Made by a program: the position numbers and the translations under genes. From an uncultured Angelakisella sp. (GTDB lineage: Bacteria; Bacillota; Clostridia; Oscillospirales; Ruminococcaceae), in assembly GCA_934524965.1 (NCBI GenBank), contig CAKSYU010000001.1:62001-126000 (forward strand): a stretch of DNA of 64,000 bases. The letters run 5' to 3'. Of this stretch, positions 25,777 through 34,212 are shown piece by piece; position 1 is the stretch's first letter, and every line of letters starts with the position of its first letter. Under the pieces are notes generated by a model. It saw only the letters and a list, made by a program, of their open reading frames with translations, was not told the DNA's origin and did no database searches.

Positions 25777-25801
25777 GCGGTCTCTGCCCGTCGCAGGCAC
25801 C

Positions 25802-25886
25802 GCGCCCGCAGGGCGTTCCGGCTGCGCCGGAACCTGCGCGCCTTCGGCGCGCCGAGGCGGGCTTCGCCCGCCTGCCCTGCGGGCGC
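25802..25886. repeat. Compact cloverleaf palindrome
   Basis: A closing stem GCGCCCGCAGGGC (25802-25814) with GCCCTGCGGGCGC (25874-25886), 13 perfect pairs. Inside it, almost without spare bases, stand three perfect hairpins: GTTCCGGC-TGC-GCCGGAAC (25815-25833), GCGCGCC-TTC-GGCGCGC (25836-25852) and GGCGGGC-TTC-GCCCGCC (25856-25872). Only six bases lie outside stems and loops. It can form as DNA or as RNA on either strand. It has no T run, so it is not a simple terminator. The identity is unknown; a mobile repeat is the simplest guess. Confidence 0.85.
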
Positions 25887-25968
25887 CCTCCCCTCTCCGC
25901 ATATGCCGTCACATTTTACAAAACTGTAAACAATATACACCACTTCGGTCGGTTTGTGGCAAGGCATC

Positions 25969-25997
25969 TTGATTTCGTCCCCGCGCCCCGCTATACT
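25969..25997 (+). promoter_or_regulatory. Promoter of the PAP2 gene
   Basis: TTGATT (25969-25974) and TATACT (25992-25997), 17 bases apart. Confidence 0.68.
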
Positions 25998-26094
25998 ATA
26001 CCCATTGGGGAATTACTATAAGCTAATATTCATTTTTCTATGTTTCCCTGTTGTCTCCAATTTCAAATTATCTTTTTTCCGAGGTCAAAACCCT

Positions 26095-26772
26095 ATGATG
26101 ACAAAGCTGAAAGATTTTTTGCATAAGCGTCCCTCCGCGTGGTACATGCTGTATATTCCGGTGTACCTGCTGCTGTTCTTCCTCGTGGAGCAGCTGGTGC
26201 CCTCCACCTGTGATTACTGGGTCAGCTATCTGCCGCTGGACGACCTGATCCCATTCTGTGAATACTTTGTGGTATTCTACTGTATGTGGTATCCGCTGCT
26301 CATCGCCACTGCCATCTATCTGTTTGCCAATGATGACCGCAGCTTTAGGCTGTACGGGCTTTTTATCATCATCGCCTTTACCGGTACCCTGCTGTTCTGC
26401 CTCATCTTCCCCAATGGGCAAAATCTCCGTCCCGCCGCATTCAGTGATCCCAACTTTTTCACCTGGCTGGTCGGTCGGTTATACAGCGCCGATACCAATA
26501 CCAATGTCATTCCCAGCATGCATGTGCTGGGCTGTATGGCAGCCGTTTTTGGGCTGTTCCGCTGCCGCAGCACCCCTCGCTGGGCAAAAATCAGCGTAAT
26601 TATTCTCACGCTGCTCATCAATGCCTCCACGGTTTTCATCAAGCAGCACAGTATCCTCGATGTCATCATCGCGCTGATCGTCAGCGTCATTCTGTACTTT
26701 GTGGTGTTCGTCTGGCTGGATAAATACATCAAGCCCACCCCGCTTCCCCTGCCAGAGGACGCTAAATCCTGA
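26095..26772 (+). CDS. PAP2-family phosphatase
   Basis: 225 residues with about six membrane helices. The catalytic motifs are PSMH (residues 140-143) and QHSILD (184-189), the C2 and C3 parts of lipid phosphatases and of the inositol-phosphoceramide-synthase-like branch; the C1 block (KxxxxxxRP) is only hinted at by the FPNGQNLRP stretch. It probably removes phosphate from a membrane lipid on the outer face. GAGGTC lies upstream of the first of two ATG codons. Confidence 0.82.
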   Translation: MMTKLKDFLHKRPSAWYMLYIPVYLLLFFLVEQLVPSTCDYWVSYLPLDDLIPFCEYFVVFYCMWYPLLIATAIYLFANDDRSFRLYGLFIIIAFTGTLLFCLIFPNGQNLRPAAFSDPNFFTWLVGRLYSADTNTNVIPSMHVLGCMAAVFGLFRCRSTPRWAKISVIILTLLINASTVFIKQHSILDVIIALIVSVILYFVVFVWLDKYIKPTPLPLPEDAKS

Positions 26773-26790
26773 AACAGCCAAAATAGCAGC

Positions 26791-26827
26791 AAGCTCCCCC
26801 GACCGTCACGGTCAGGGGAGCTTTTTT
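26791..26827. terminator. Bidirectional terminator between PAP2 and GNAT genes
   Basis: AAGCTCCCCCGACCG pairs with CGGTCAGGGGAGCTT around a short loop, with one mismatch, followed by TTTTTT on the plus strand. It overlaps the stop codon of the convergent GNAT gene. Confidence 0.88.
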
Positions 26828-27320
26828 ATGGTTTCTCGGTCTTGTGGTACGCCAGCCGTTCACTGCCGTCCGCCAGGTAAATGATGCCGCACTGCCGGAA
26901 GCCGTTTTTCTCAAGGCAGCCCTGCATCGGCAGGTTGATGCGGTGGGTATCGGCACGCAGGTTCCGGTGCTGCTGCCAGCACCATTCCAGGCAGAAGCTG
27001 CATACCCCGCCGCGGTGCGCCGCCACCCCCAGCCGGTGGATCACGCCGTAGGGCGCGTCATTCAGCCACGCCCCATCGTAAATTTGCCGGTAGGTCGGCT
27101 CCTCCCCCACCGTAAAGCAGAAGACCGCCAGCGGCGTGCCGTCCTCGTCGCAGCACAGGTAGCTCCGCCCCGCCGCAATGTCCTCCGTCACCAGCACACG
27201 GCTGGGGTATCCCCCGCCCCACTGTTGGTCATTGCCGTTCTGCCGCATATAGCCGCGCGCGTGGGCATACAGCACCATCACCGCGTCCAGATCCGCCATT
27301 TCGGTCGCTCTTATCCGCAT
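26826..27320 (-). CDS. GNAT family N-acetyltransferase
   Basis: 164 residues. IRATEMADLDAVMVLYAHAR opens the fold, GVIHRLGVAAHRGGVCSFCLEW is the CoA-binding strand-loop-helix, and HRINLPMQGCLEKNGFRQCG the C-terminal part. In place of the usual Q/RxxGxG/A it has AHRGGVC. The substrate is unknown. It is a single gene flanked by a terminator and the second hairpin repeat. Confidence 0.85.
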   Translation of the reverse strand: MRIRATEMADLDAVMVLYAHARGYMRQNGNDQQWGGGYPSRVLVTEDIAAGRSYLCCDEDGTPLAVFCFTVGEEPTYRQIYDGAWLNDAPYGVIHRLGVAAHRGGVCSFCLEWCWQQHRNLRADTHRINLPMQGCLEKNGFRQCGIIYLADGSERLAYHKTEKP

Positions 27321-27438
27321 CGCTCCCCGCCCCTTTCACATTCTGATGATGGGGATTATACCACAGCCGCCCTGCCGCCGCAAGTAGCAGGAGCAGTGCA
27401 CTGTCCCTTGGCAAATCGTGTTCTCCCTCCCTCGCACA

Positions 27439-27705
27439 GCCGTCAGGCGACCACAAACTAAGCCGTCAGCAAGTAATTCCCTCCTGCTCGGAGGGAGAAT
27501 AATTAAGAGTAAACCGTAAGTAAGGGGGAACCCTCTCTTGCAGGGCTCCCCCTCTTTGCAAAACGATCCACCGGATCATTTTGCAAATTCACCGCCCTTC
27601 GGAGCGCCCTCCGGTCTAAAGAATTTCGCTTGCTGCGGCAAGCGACCAAGGCTCCGCCTTTGGAAACCGCAAGCCTTTTGGAAAAGGCTTGACCGAAAAC
27701 TTTTG
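27439..27705. repeat. Modular hairpin repeat, copy B
   Basis: The second copy of the element at 23670-23980. Here the hairpins are TCCCTCC-TGCTC-GGAGGGA (27478-27496) and CGCTTGC-TGCG-GCAAGCG (27627-27644): the loops match copy A and the stems change on both sides. The last hairpin, CAAGCCTTTT-GG-AAAAGGCTTG, is followed by ACCGAAAACTTTT. The left terminal hairpin seen in copy A is missing. The element fills most of the gap between the GNAT gene and the tail-like module; the remaining 130 bases hold only AT-rich sequence and a small hairpin (27810-27824) just before the next ribosome site. Confidence 0.8.
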
Positions 27706-27840
27706 CATTCGTTTTCACCCATGTTTTTCTAATATTGTAAATTTTTTGTAAAACTTTGTGCGAATTCAACACTTTCACTGCAAATTTCCCTCGTTTTGTC
27801 CGTATTGGTGGGAGATGTTCTCCCAGAAAGGAGTGACAAG

Positions 27841-28158
27841 ATGAGTACGATATGGGGAACCCCCATCACCATCGGAACCGGCGGGCACTGGCGCGCGCTG
27901 CCGGTCACCCTGCCTGCGGCGGATTGGCAGGGCAGTCAGGCGCCGTTTTGCTGTACTCTCGCGCTCGCGGGCGTAACGGGCACCAGTGTGCAGATCCTCG
28001 CGCCCGCGCAGGAGATCACCGCCGACCTGCTTTTTGAGCTGCAGGAGGCAAACATTCAGGAGGGTGGGCAGGCAGCGGGGCAGCTGACTCTGCTTGCCTA
28101 CGGCAAAAAGCCGGAAAACGACCTGCCCCTGCGGGCACTGCTGTGGGAGGAGGACTAA
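27841..28158 (+). CDS. Small phage-tail-associated-like protein
   Basis: 105 residues, beta-rich, no signal peptide. The C-terminal pattern AGQLTLLAYGKKPENDLPLRALLW recalls small proteins encoded before tail-fibre genes in clostridial prophages, which end in a similar strand and a proline-containing tail. That link is weak. AAAGGAG lies eight bases before the ATG, just after a hairpin (GGGAGA-TGT-TCTCCC). The stop overlaps the next start (TAATG), so the two are coupled. Confidence 0.5.
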   Translation: MSTIWGTPITIGTGGHWRALPVTLPAADWQGSQAPFCCTLALAGVTGTSVQILAPAQEITADLLFELQEANIQEGGQAAGQLTLLAYGKKPENDLPLRALLWEED

Positions 28159-28973
28159 TGCCGACGATTCTTTTGCTGGAGGGGGCGGGCGGCAGGCACG
28201 CACTGCACCGCTACCGCAGCTTGCTTTCCGCGGGGGCATGGGCGACGGCTGCGCTGCTGCTGGCACAGGCTGCCCCCGCCTGCCGGCTGGACGCGCAGGG
28301 CACCACCCTGCTGCCAAAAAGCAAAGCAGAAGCCGAAGCCACAGCGGTGAAGCAGCCCACCGCCGCCGGTAGACTATCGACAGTCCAAAACGCTGACCCC
28401 GACAACACTTTGGCGAGGAGCGGCAAAGCCGCCGGAACCGTGCCGCTTAGCGGCAAAGCCGAAGCCGAAAACAATGCGGCAGAACCGGCGGAGCACCGAC
28501 GAGTCATGGCGATCCCTGCCCTGCTGCCGGGCTATGGGGCCGGAGGACAGCCGACCGGCAAGGCGAAAGCCCTGCCGCTGGGCGGCACAGCGGCGAAAAA
28601 TGCCGCAGAAAGCGCTTTGCTGGGGGTGACTGGAATACTGCCGTCTATTACCGAGAGAGCCGCCACAGCGCAGTGTGGTAGCCGTGGGACAGTTTTTGGC
28701 GGAACTGTCGGCAGCATGGTCGGCAAAAATGCCGCAAAAAGCAGCGAGACAGCCGAAGCGGCAGTCTGTCAGCCAGTGGAGGGAAAAGCCGCCCTGCCGC
28801 TGCGAAAGACCGATGCCGCCGGACTAAAGGCAACGGCAGAGATTACGGTGCTGAGCCTTGCTGGATTGTCTTTGGTGCCGGAGTGGGAATATCCGGTACA
28901 GCAGGGCAGCAAGCTATATATCCCACAGGGATACTCCATTTCTCGAGACGGCGACAAGCTGGAGCTTGCATAG
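28158..28973 (+). CDS. Alanine-rich low-complexity protein of the tail-like module
   Basis: 271 residues with a strong bias to Ala, Gly, Glu and Lys. Imperfect repeats of the form SGKAAGTVPL and SGKAEAENNA run through residues 50-220. Only the ends look folded: MPTILLLEGAGGRHALHRYRSLL at the start and LVPEWEYPVQQGSKLYIPQGYSISRDGD at the end. In phages, such proteins between small tail genes and fibres can be spacers or adhesins. I do not recognise a family. Its repeat content resembles drift by slippage. Confidence 0.5.
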   Translation: MPTILLLEGAGGRHALHRYRSLLSAGAWATAALLLAQAAPACRLDAQGTTLLPKSKAEAEATAVKQPTAAGRLSTVQNADPDNTLARSGKAAGTVPLSGKAEAENNAAEPAEHRRVMAIPALLPGYGAGGQPTGKAKALPLGGTAAKNAAESALLGVTGILPSITERAATAQCGSRGTVFGGTVGSMVGKNAAKSSETAEAAVCQPVEGKAALPLRKTDAAGLKATAEITVLSLAGLSLVPEWEYPVQQGSKLYIPQGYSISRDGDKLELA

Positions 28974-29354
28974 CAGACTGAACAGGAGTTTACCACACCG
29001 CAAAAGCGAAGCCAATTGCCCGTTTGCCATGGTTTGGCACCGAAACTGCCGGGCAACGATCTATCCCAACGAATAGTCCACTTGCCAAAGCGGTGAAAAG
29101 ACGGAACATGCCGCACAGCGAACGACAAAACCAACCGACCTCTTGCCATGGTCAAGCGCCGAAGCCGGCAATGAAATGGTGTTTGCCGCTAAGCCTATGA
29201 GGAAAGACAAGACGATCTGGCTGCCTGCCGGTGGTCAGATGGGGAAACACAAGGAGGGGAAATGACATAAAAAGCAATATATTCACCAACAGACGAACCG
29301 GAAAGACAAACCGCCGAAAAAACAGGATCAACAGCAGAAAGGAGGTGAACGGAA
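28974..29354 (+). other. Intergenic remnant between tail-like genes
   Basis: 381 bases without a convincing gene. Short stretches recur in diverged form (TTGCCATGGT at 29022 and 29142, each near CACCGAA or GCGCCGAA), and the composition resembles the Ala-rich gene before it, so this may be decayed coding sequence. The last 20 bases hold a perfect ribosome site (AAAGGAGGTGA) for the next gene. Confidence 0.45.
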
Positions 29355-31628
29355 ATGACAGATATTTTTCTCAGGGACCAAAACGGTGAAAAGCAGAAGT
29401 ACTCCGGTATAAAAAGCGTGAGCTTTGATGGGAACGACGGTCAGAAGGAGACCTTTCTCCAACCGGAGCTGCAGGAAAAAACGATCTCGATCCGCCAAAA
29501 CGGCACAGTCACTGTACCACCGGACGAGGGATTTGACGGCATTTCGGCGGTAAAGGTAAAAACAAGTGTCCCGCCGACCATGCAGGAATACCGCTTTTTG
29601 ACCCCCTCCCGTCCACCGCAGAAAAGCGACTGGGCAGAGGGCGCCGCGAGCTATCCGCTGTTCTATTCCTCTGCAAATGATACCGGCGGTGTTCTGAACG
29701 GGCTGATGGGCGCCGTCGGTTTTGCGGACGGGCAGCCCCCTGTTGTCAATATCATAAACCTCGGCGGTTCTGTTCTGACCGGTATCCCCGCTGACGCACA
29801 CTTCTTTTTCTCGTGGCAGGAGCTGAACGCCGCCCAGCTGGCAGACTATCGGTTCGGCGCGATATCCTACACCTTTGCCGATACCGCTGTGCTTCCGGTC
29901 GGCTGGTCTTACCCTGTGGCGGCAGAGACAGGCGAGATCTCCTCGTTTATTTTGATAGACACTTCTGCCGCAAAACTGCAGATCGGTTCCGACGCCTATG
30001 ACAGCGAGCAGTTCAACGACTATTTCTACGAGCTTTTTACGCTGGCGGATATCGAGGATAAAGCCGTTTCTGTCACACAGAACGGTACAACTACCATCAG
30101 GGCGGATCATGCCGCTCTTGGTATCCATCAGGTCGAGCTGACCGTGGATATCGCGGCGGAGGAAAAGACCGTAGCGCTAAGCATGGCGGACGGCGACCAG
30201 GAGGTAACGCCTGCAGACGGAGAGTTCTTATCCAAAGTCACCGTGGAAAAGCCCTCCGCTTTGACCGCGGAGAACATAAAAGCCGGCGTGAACATCGGCG
30301 GCGTGGAAGGGACCTACCTTGGCAGCGGCGGCAGTGGTGTGCAGCCGGACTGGACACAGAATGATGCCACAGCAGCGGACTATGTAAAGAACCGCCCGGG
30401 CGGCTATTACGGAGCCGAGCTTGCGGCTGTTGCGATCAGCTTTGACGGTGATACGACCGGAAAAAGCACGGTAAACATAAACGGGACGCCCTATGTTAAA
30501 ATCTCCGACGAAACGGTGACCTGTAAGGAGCAATTGGTTGGCGGAACAGTCACCGCCATAGTCAGCGGAACCGAAAGAACCGTAACCGTCGATGCGGATA
30601 CCGTTGCCGCGGAGGTGAACGAATACCCGACCTTGATCGATTTCGGCTCGCTTATATTCTTTGTGAAGGAAGACTTTACGGAGCAGATCGATGCCGAAAC
30701 ATCGATCACCTTAACGAAAGGCACATGGGCAATGTATGTGGAGGGTTCTATTCAGATACTGAGCATCACAATCCCCGCATACCGACCCATTTATCGCTTC
30801 AGCAGGGACTTTATCCCCTACGCCACGCCGAACTGGGAACAGAACGACCCCGATGCCGAAAGCTATATCAAAAACAGACCCGGCGGGTACTATTTCAGCA
30901 ACGGTCTGCCGTCACAAACCTTTGAATACGACGGAAATAAAGAGGAAAAAACGACAAATTCCAACCGTATCCTGATAGATTCCACCGTCGGCACAAAATC
31001 GGGGGCGCTGCTTTACCAGCAGTTCATCGGCGCTGCCATCACGATAAACAGCAACGGTGAATTATCGACGGGGAAACTGCATATGTCCAGTTTTTATGGC
31101 TCCTCCGTGTTCTTTGAAAGCGATGGTACCTTTTCGCAGTCGATCCTGTGGGACGCCGACGGCATCTGGTTCAAGGATACGCGCGACGCCGACGGAAACG
31201 GAACATATGTTACCAGGCTGGTACTGAACAGCAGCGGGAACTTTGCCCAGCTTCCGGAAGCCTACCTGACCGATGAAGTGGTCAAGGTAAAAAACACATG
31301 GGACAGCTCGCGGTTGACGGAACAGCAAAAGCGGTTTACCTCTGACAGCATCGGCGCTGTCTCATTCTACGGCGGCTACACCCACACCAGCGAGCAGCAA
31401 AAAACTGCCCGAAACAGTATTGAGGCACCCAGCGGTATGGGAAAAGCCCTGTGTACTATCCCGACCGACGGGTACTATACGACGGAGGAGCGGCAAACGC
31501 TGCGGAATTACCTCTTTGTACCGGAGGGAGACCGGAATTCCGTGATACTGTATTCCCCGACCAACAAAAAGTTCAAAATAACAGTCGACCACGACGGCAA
31601 CATTGCAGCGACTGAAGTAACCGAATAA
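29355..31628 (+). CDS. Phage tail-fibre-like protein
   Basis: 757 residues, no signal peptide, beta-rich. Two blocks of the form QPDWTQNDATAADYVKNRPG (near residue 335) and TPNWEQNDPDAESYIKNRPG (near 495), each followed by GYY, are typical of tail-fibre or receptor-binding proteins of clostridial phages. The motif AENIKAGVNIGGVEGTYLG (near 300) and the QNGTxTVxPDEGFDGISxVxVK type repeat (near 45) also occur in tail proteins. The C-terminus may be the receptor-binding tip. Lack of a signal makes a cell-surface protein unlikely unless it is released by lysis. Confidence 0.72.
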   Translation: MTDIFLRDQNGEKQKYSGIKSVSFDGNDGQKETFLQPELQEKTISIRQNGTVTVPPDEGFDGISAVKVKTSVPPTMQEYRFLTPSRPPQKSDWAEGAASYPLFYSSANDTGGVLNGLMGAVGFADGQPPVVNIINLGGSVLTGIPADAHFFFSWQELNAAQLADYRFGAISYTFADTAVLPVGWSYPVAAETGEISSFILIDTSAAKLQIGSDAYDSEQFNDYFYELFTLADIEDKAVSVTQNGTTTIRADHAALGIHQVELTVDIAAEEKTVALSMADGDQEVTPADGEFLSKVTVEKPSALTAENIKAGVNIGGVEGTYLGSGGSGVQPDWTQNDATAADYVKNRPGGYYGAELAAVAISFDGDTTGKSTVNINGTPYVKISDETVTCKEQLVGGTVTAIVSGTERTVTVDADTVAAEVNEYPTLIDFGSLIFFVKEDFTEQIDAETSITLTKGTWAMYVEGSIQILSITIPAYRPIYRFSRDFIPYATPNWEQNDPDAESYIKNRPGGYYFSNGLPSQTFEYDGNKEEKTTNSNRILIDSTVGTKSGALLYQQFIGAAITINSNGELSTGKLHMSSFYGSSVFFESDGTFSQSILWDADGIWFKDTRDADGNGTYVTRLVLNSSGNFAQLPEAYLTDEVVKVKNTWDSSRLTEQQKRFTSDSIGAVSFYGGYTHTSEQQKTARNSIEAPSGMGKALCTIPTDGYYTTEERQTLRNYLFVPEGDRNSVILYSPTNKKFKITVDHDGNIAATEVTE

Positions 31629-31642
31629 CAGGAGGAAAAAAC

Positions 31643-32185
31643 ATGCTTAAAAAAGAAATCACCAACGCTATTCTGGACGCTATGTTCGGCAGACGCTCCT
31701 CTTTGGGCTATACCAACAGCGGCAGCAGCACCATGACCAGGATCATTGACGGCACCGGCGGCATTTATCTGGGGCTTTCCACCACCACGCCCGTCATCAG
31801 CGAAAGCGGCATCACCGGCTTTACCGAGCCGACCGACAGCGAGTACAAGCGTGTGCTGGTGGGCGGCGGCGACCTTGCCCGCAGCCTGTGGTACATGAAC
31901 GCCGCACAGGGCGGCATCATCAAAAACGGCAAGCAGATCCTGTTCCCAGCCGCGAAAAAAGCGGCGGACGGCGGCACCGGCTACGGTACCATCACCCACT
32001 TCGGCATTTTCGAGAGTGCCACCGGCGGCGATCCCGTCTATGTCGGTCATTTAAGCGAGGTGCAGGACGGCGCCATCACCGAGACCAGCATCACCGTGGC
32101 GGCGGGCGAGGTGCCTGTATTCTACAAGAATACCCTGATCCTTGGGCTTGATGTGACCGAGCAGGACATTATCACCGCGGGCTAA
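31643..32185 (+). CDS. Phage tail-fibre-like / structural protein
   Basis: 180 residues. IYLGLSTTTPVISESGITGFTEPTDSEYKRVLV is the pattern of a small group of phage virion proteins that start with a short helical segment (LKKEITNAILDAMFG) and a beta-rich domain containing YGTITHFGIFES. It begins 14 bases after the larger fibre gene, with AGGAGG. It ends the rightward module, convergent with the surface-protein locus. Confidence 0.68.
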   Translation: MLKKEITNAILDAMFGRRSSLGYTNSGSSTMTRIIDGTGGIYLGLSTTTPVISESGITGFTEPTDSEYKRVLVGGGDLARSLWYMNAAQGGIIKNGKQILFPAAKKAADGGTGYGTITHFGIFESATGGDPVYVGHLSEVQDGAITETSITVAAGEVPVFYKNTLILGLDVTEQDIITAG

Positions 32186-32214
32186 ACATCTTTCGCTCCC
32201 CCAAGGAGCGCAGC

Positions 32215-32257
32215 AAAAAGCCGCACGGCATCGTCTTTCTGATGGTGCTGTGCGGCT
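32215..32257 (-). terminator. Terminator of the surface-assembly locus
   Basis: On the minus strand AGCCGCAC (32257-32250) pairs with GTGCGGCT (32226-32219), with inner pairs GCA/TGC and CATC/GATG, then five T. It lies 15 bases after the last stop of the leftward locus. Confidence 0.88.
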
Positions 32258-32271
32258 GGTGTATTCGGTAT

Positions 32272-33549
32272 TCAGCTGCCGATGGTGGGAAGTTCCACTG
32301 TGGTTTCCGCTGCCGGAAGCGGCTGGCGGTAGTTGACGAGGAACGGGACATAAAGCGGGAAGCTCTCGGTGCCGTTCAGGTCAATAACAAGGCGGTACAG
32401 CCCTGCCGGGGCTTTGCTTTCGGCGTTGGTGAGGGTGAGGGCGTTTTCTTTCGTCGCGGCGGTAAAGCCCTCGATGACGGGGATCTCGGTCGTGCCGTCC
32501 GTAGGGGCAGTCAACAAGATGGTCTGCCACTGAAGGACTTTGACCTTGATATCCTTCCCGATGTCGTCTTTGGCGTCCTGCTCGACCGCGGCATAGCGCT
32601 GGACGGAGTAGGAGAAGCCGGTCTTGGCGGCGACGGTGAGCGGGTTGGTATCACTGACAGAATATTTGCCGCCGGTGACGGTGAGAAGCGGAGCGACGGT
32701 GACTGCCGAGGCGCTATCCTTGGTCTGGACGATGAAAACGGCGCGCAGGGTAATGTAGGGCACGGCGCTGCCCTCCTCGATGCTGCTGTTGCTGTCCCCG
32801 GCGGGGGTGATGGGATCGGACGGCGTGGTGGGGGGCGTATCGCCCTCACCGCTGTCACCGTCTCCGCTGTTATTGCCGCTTTCGTCCTCGCCCTCCGCAG
32901 CTGTAACAGAGTCGGCGGTCTCTGCCGACTGGGCGGCGGGGGTATTCTCGGTCCCGGCGGTTTCGTCGGTATTATCTCCGGTATTATCTCCGGAGTTATC
33001 CCCTGTATTATCATCGGGGTTATCGGGATTTTCGGGGTCGGTGGTATCCTCCTTGGCGCCGGTGATCTTCACATCGGCGGCTTCAAAAACCTCGATGGAG
33101 ACGGTGTAGGTACCGGCTGCCAGCGTCCAATTGACCGTGTGGGTCTGGGTGTATGTGCTGACAGTACCGCTGACGACGGGATCGGTGACGGTTTGAGCCG
33201 GATCTTCGCTTTTAGAGGGGTTCAAGATGAACACCTCATCTGCGGAGGAACCAAGTGCGGTGGTAGAGGTGATGCGAATGACCTTGGCATCGCTGCCGTC
33301 ATTGGTGAAGGTGAACGGCAGGGTGTTGCCGGCAGGCGCGGTGACAAGGAACGCCGCGCCATCGGAGGTGAGGAAATTGCCTGCATCAGTCTGCCCTACT
33401 TCGACGGTGAGGGAGCGGTTTTCGGCTGTGTATGTAGTAACAAGCTGTTCGCTGTTGAGATAGCGCGCCAAGGCGGGCGAAGTGCCGAGGTACGCGCTGA
33501 CCAGGAACAGCATGGCTGCCGCCATTGCCGCCCATTTTGTTTTTTTCAC
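32272..33549 (-). CDS. Exported surface protein, last gene of the SipW-type locus
   Basis: 425 residues. An N-terminal hydrophobic segment ends in ALARYLNSE (Arg29-Tyr30), the form seen in SipW-type signals (hydrophobic helix, then a small-residue site and RY). A beta-sandwich region follows (TLPFTFTNDGSDAKVIRI, like a TasA-type strand), then a linker rich in Asp, Asn, Thr, Gly (about residues 165-250) and a second beta-rich domain. There is no membrane anchor at the end. It is probably secreted and assembled into the surface structure; the linker could separate two domains in an extended fibre. Confidence 0.72.
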   Translation of the reverse strand: MKKTKWAAMAAAMLFLVSAYLGTSPALARYLNSEQLVTTYTAENRSLTVEVGQTDAGNFLTSDGAAFLVTAPAGNTLPFTFTNDGSDAKVIRITSTTALGSSADEVFILNPSKSEDPAQTVTDPVVSGTVSTYTQTHTVNWTLAAGTYTVSIEVFEAADVKITGAKEDTTDPENPDNPDDNTGDNSGDNTGDNTDETAGTENTPAAQSAETADSVTAAEGEDESGNNSGDGDSGEGDTPPTTPSDPITPAGDSNSSIEEGSAVPYITLRAVFIVQTKDSASAVTVAPLLTVTGGKYSVSDTNPLTVAAKTGFSYSVQRYAAVEQDAKDDIGKDIKVKVLQWQTILLTAPTDGTTEIPVIEGFTAATKENALTLTNAESKAPAGLYRLVIDLNGTESFPLYVPFLVNYRQPLPAAETTVELPTIGS

Positions 33550-33585
33550 GGGGCGTACCTCCTTTCGCCTTGGTTTGCCTGTGTG

Positions 33586-34194
33586 TTATTTGCCGACGAC
33601 CGGAACAAGCTGAAGCTCCACCGTGCTGAGAACGCTTTCGCCGGTGATGATAAGGGTAAATTCCTGCTTTTTGCTTTCTACGCCCTCCATGCTCCAGATG
33701 ATCTCATCGCCGAGGGGATCTTCCTCATTTTCCTGCGCGGGGTGGAAGGTGTAGACCCAGCCGGCGCCCATCTGGTTCCAAAGCTCGGTGCCCTCGAGGA
33801 TCGCTTCCGGCGTGCCGCCGTAGATCTCATCGCCGCTGGAGATGGTAACGCCGTTGGACATTTCGCTGCCGCGGCTGACCAATACCCTCAGAACATATTC
33901 GACCGTTTCCGCATTGACTTTTTTCTGACCGTCGGTATTGCTGACGGTAAACCGAAGCTGGGAATATTCTTTATTCGTTTCCCAGTCGCCCAAAAGGTTG
34001 GCAGGCAAGTTCTGCGCTTCGCCGGCGGCAGTGGAAAGATAAAGGTGGCTCATCTGGCGTGCCTGTAGGGTGGCTGCCGCATTTGCCGTAGAAGTGTACC
34101 TGCCCATGGTGACGCCGATGCCCGCCACAAGGGTAATGGTGAGGATCAAGCCTGAGATGAGTGCCCACAGGCTGATGTGCATTTTCTTTTCCAT
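33586..34194 (-). CDS. Small exported protein with SipW-type signal
   Basis: 202 residues. Basic MEKK start, one hydrophobic helix (residues 8-29), then MGRYTSTANAAATLQAR: the RYTS-x-A-x-A form of SipW-dependent signals. The mature part is a single beta-rich domain with an ELQLVPVV ending strand. It has the size of classical TasA/CalY proteins. It lies between the beta-helix protein and the last gene; about 36 bases separate the genes. Confidence 0.75.
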   Translation of the reverse strand: MEKKMHISLWALISGLILTITLVAGIGVTMGRYTSTANAAATLQARQMSHLYLSTAAGEAQNLPANLLGDWETNKEYSQLRFTVSNTDGQKKVNAETVEYVLRVLVSRGSEMSNGVTISSGDEIYGGTPEAILEGTELWNQMGAGWVYTFHPAQENEEDPLGDEIIWSMEGVESKKQEFTLIITGESVLSTVELQLVPVVGK

Positions 34195-34212
34195 CTGTGT
34201 TTTCTCTCCTGA

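Noticed and set aside
25746..25886. CRISPR-like array of palindromes
   Set aside because: The hairpins differ from each other, have no constant repeat length and no spacers, and no cas gene is present.
27503..27778. A 91-codon frame inside hairpin repeat B
   Set aside because: The same translated motif appears from repeat A, so it is a by-product of the repeat.
27841..32185. Complete prophage
   Set aside because: No integrase, terminase, portal, capsid or lysis gene, and no att-like direct repeats.
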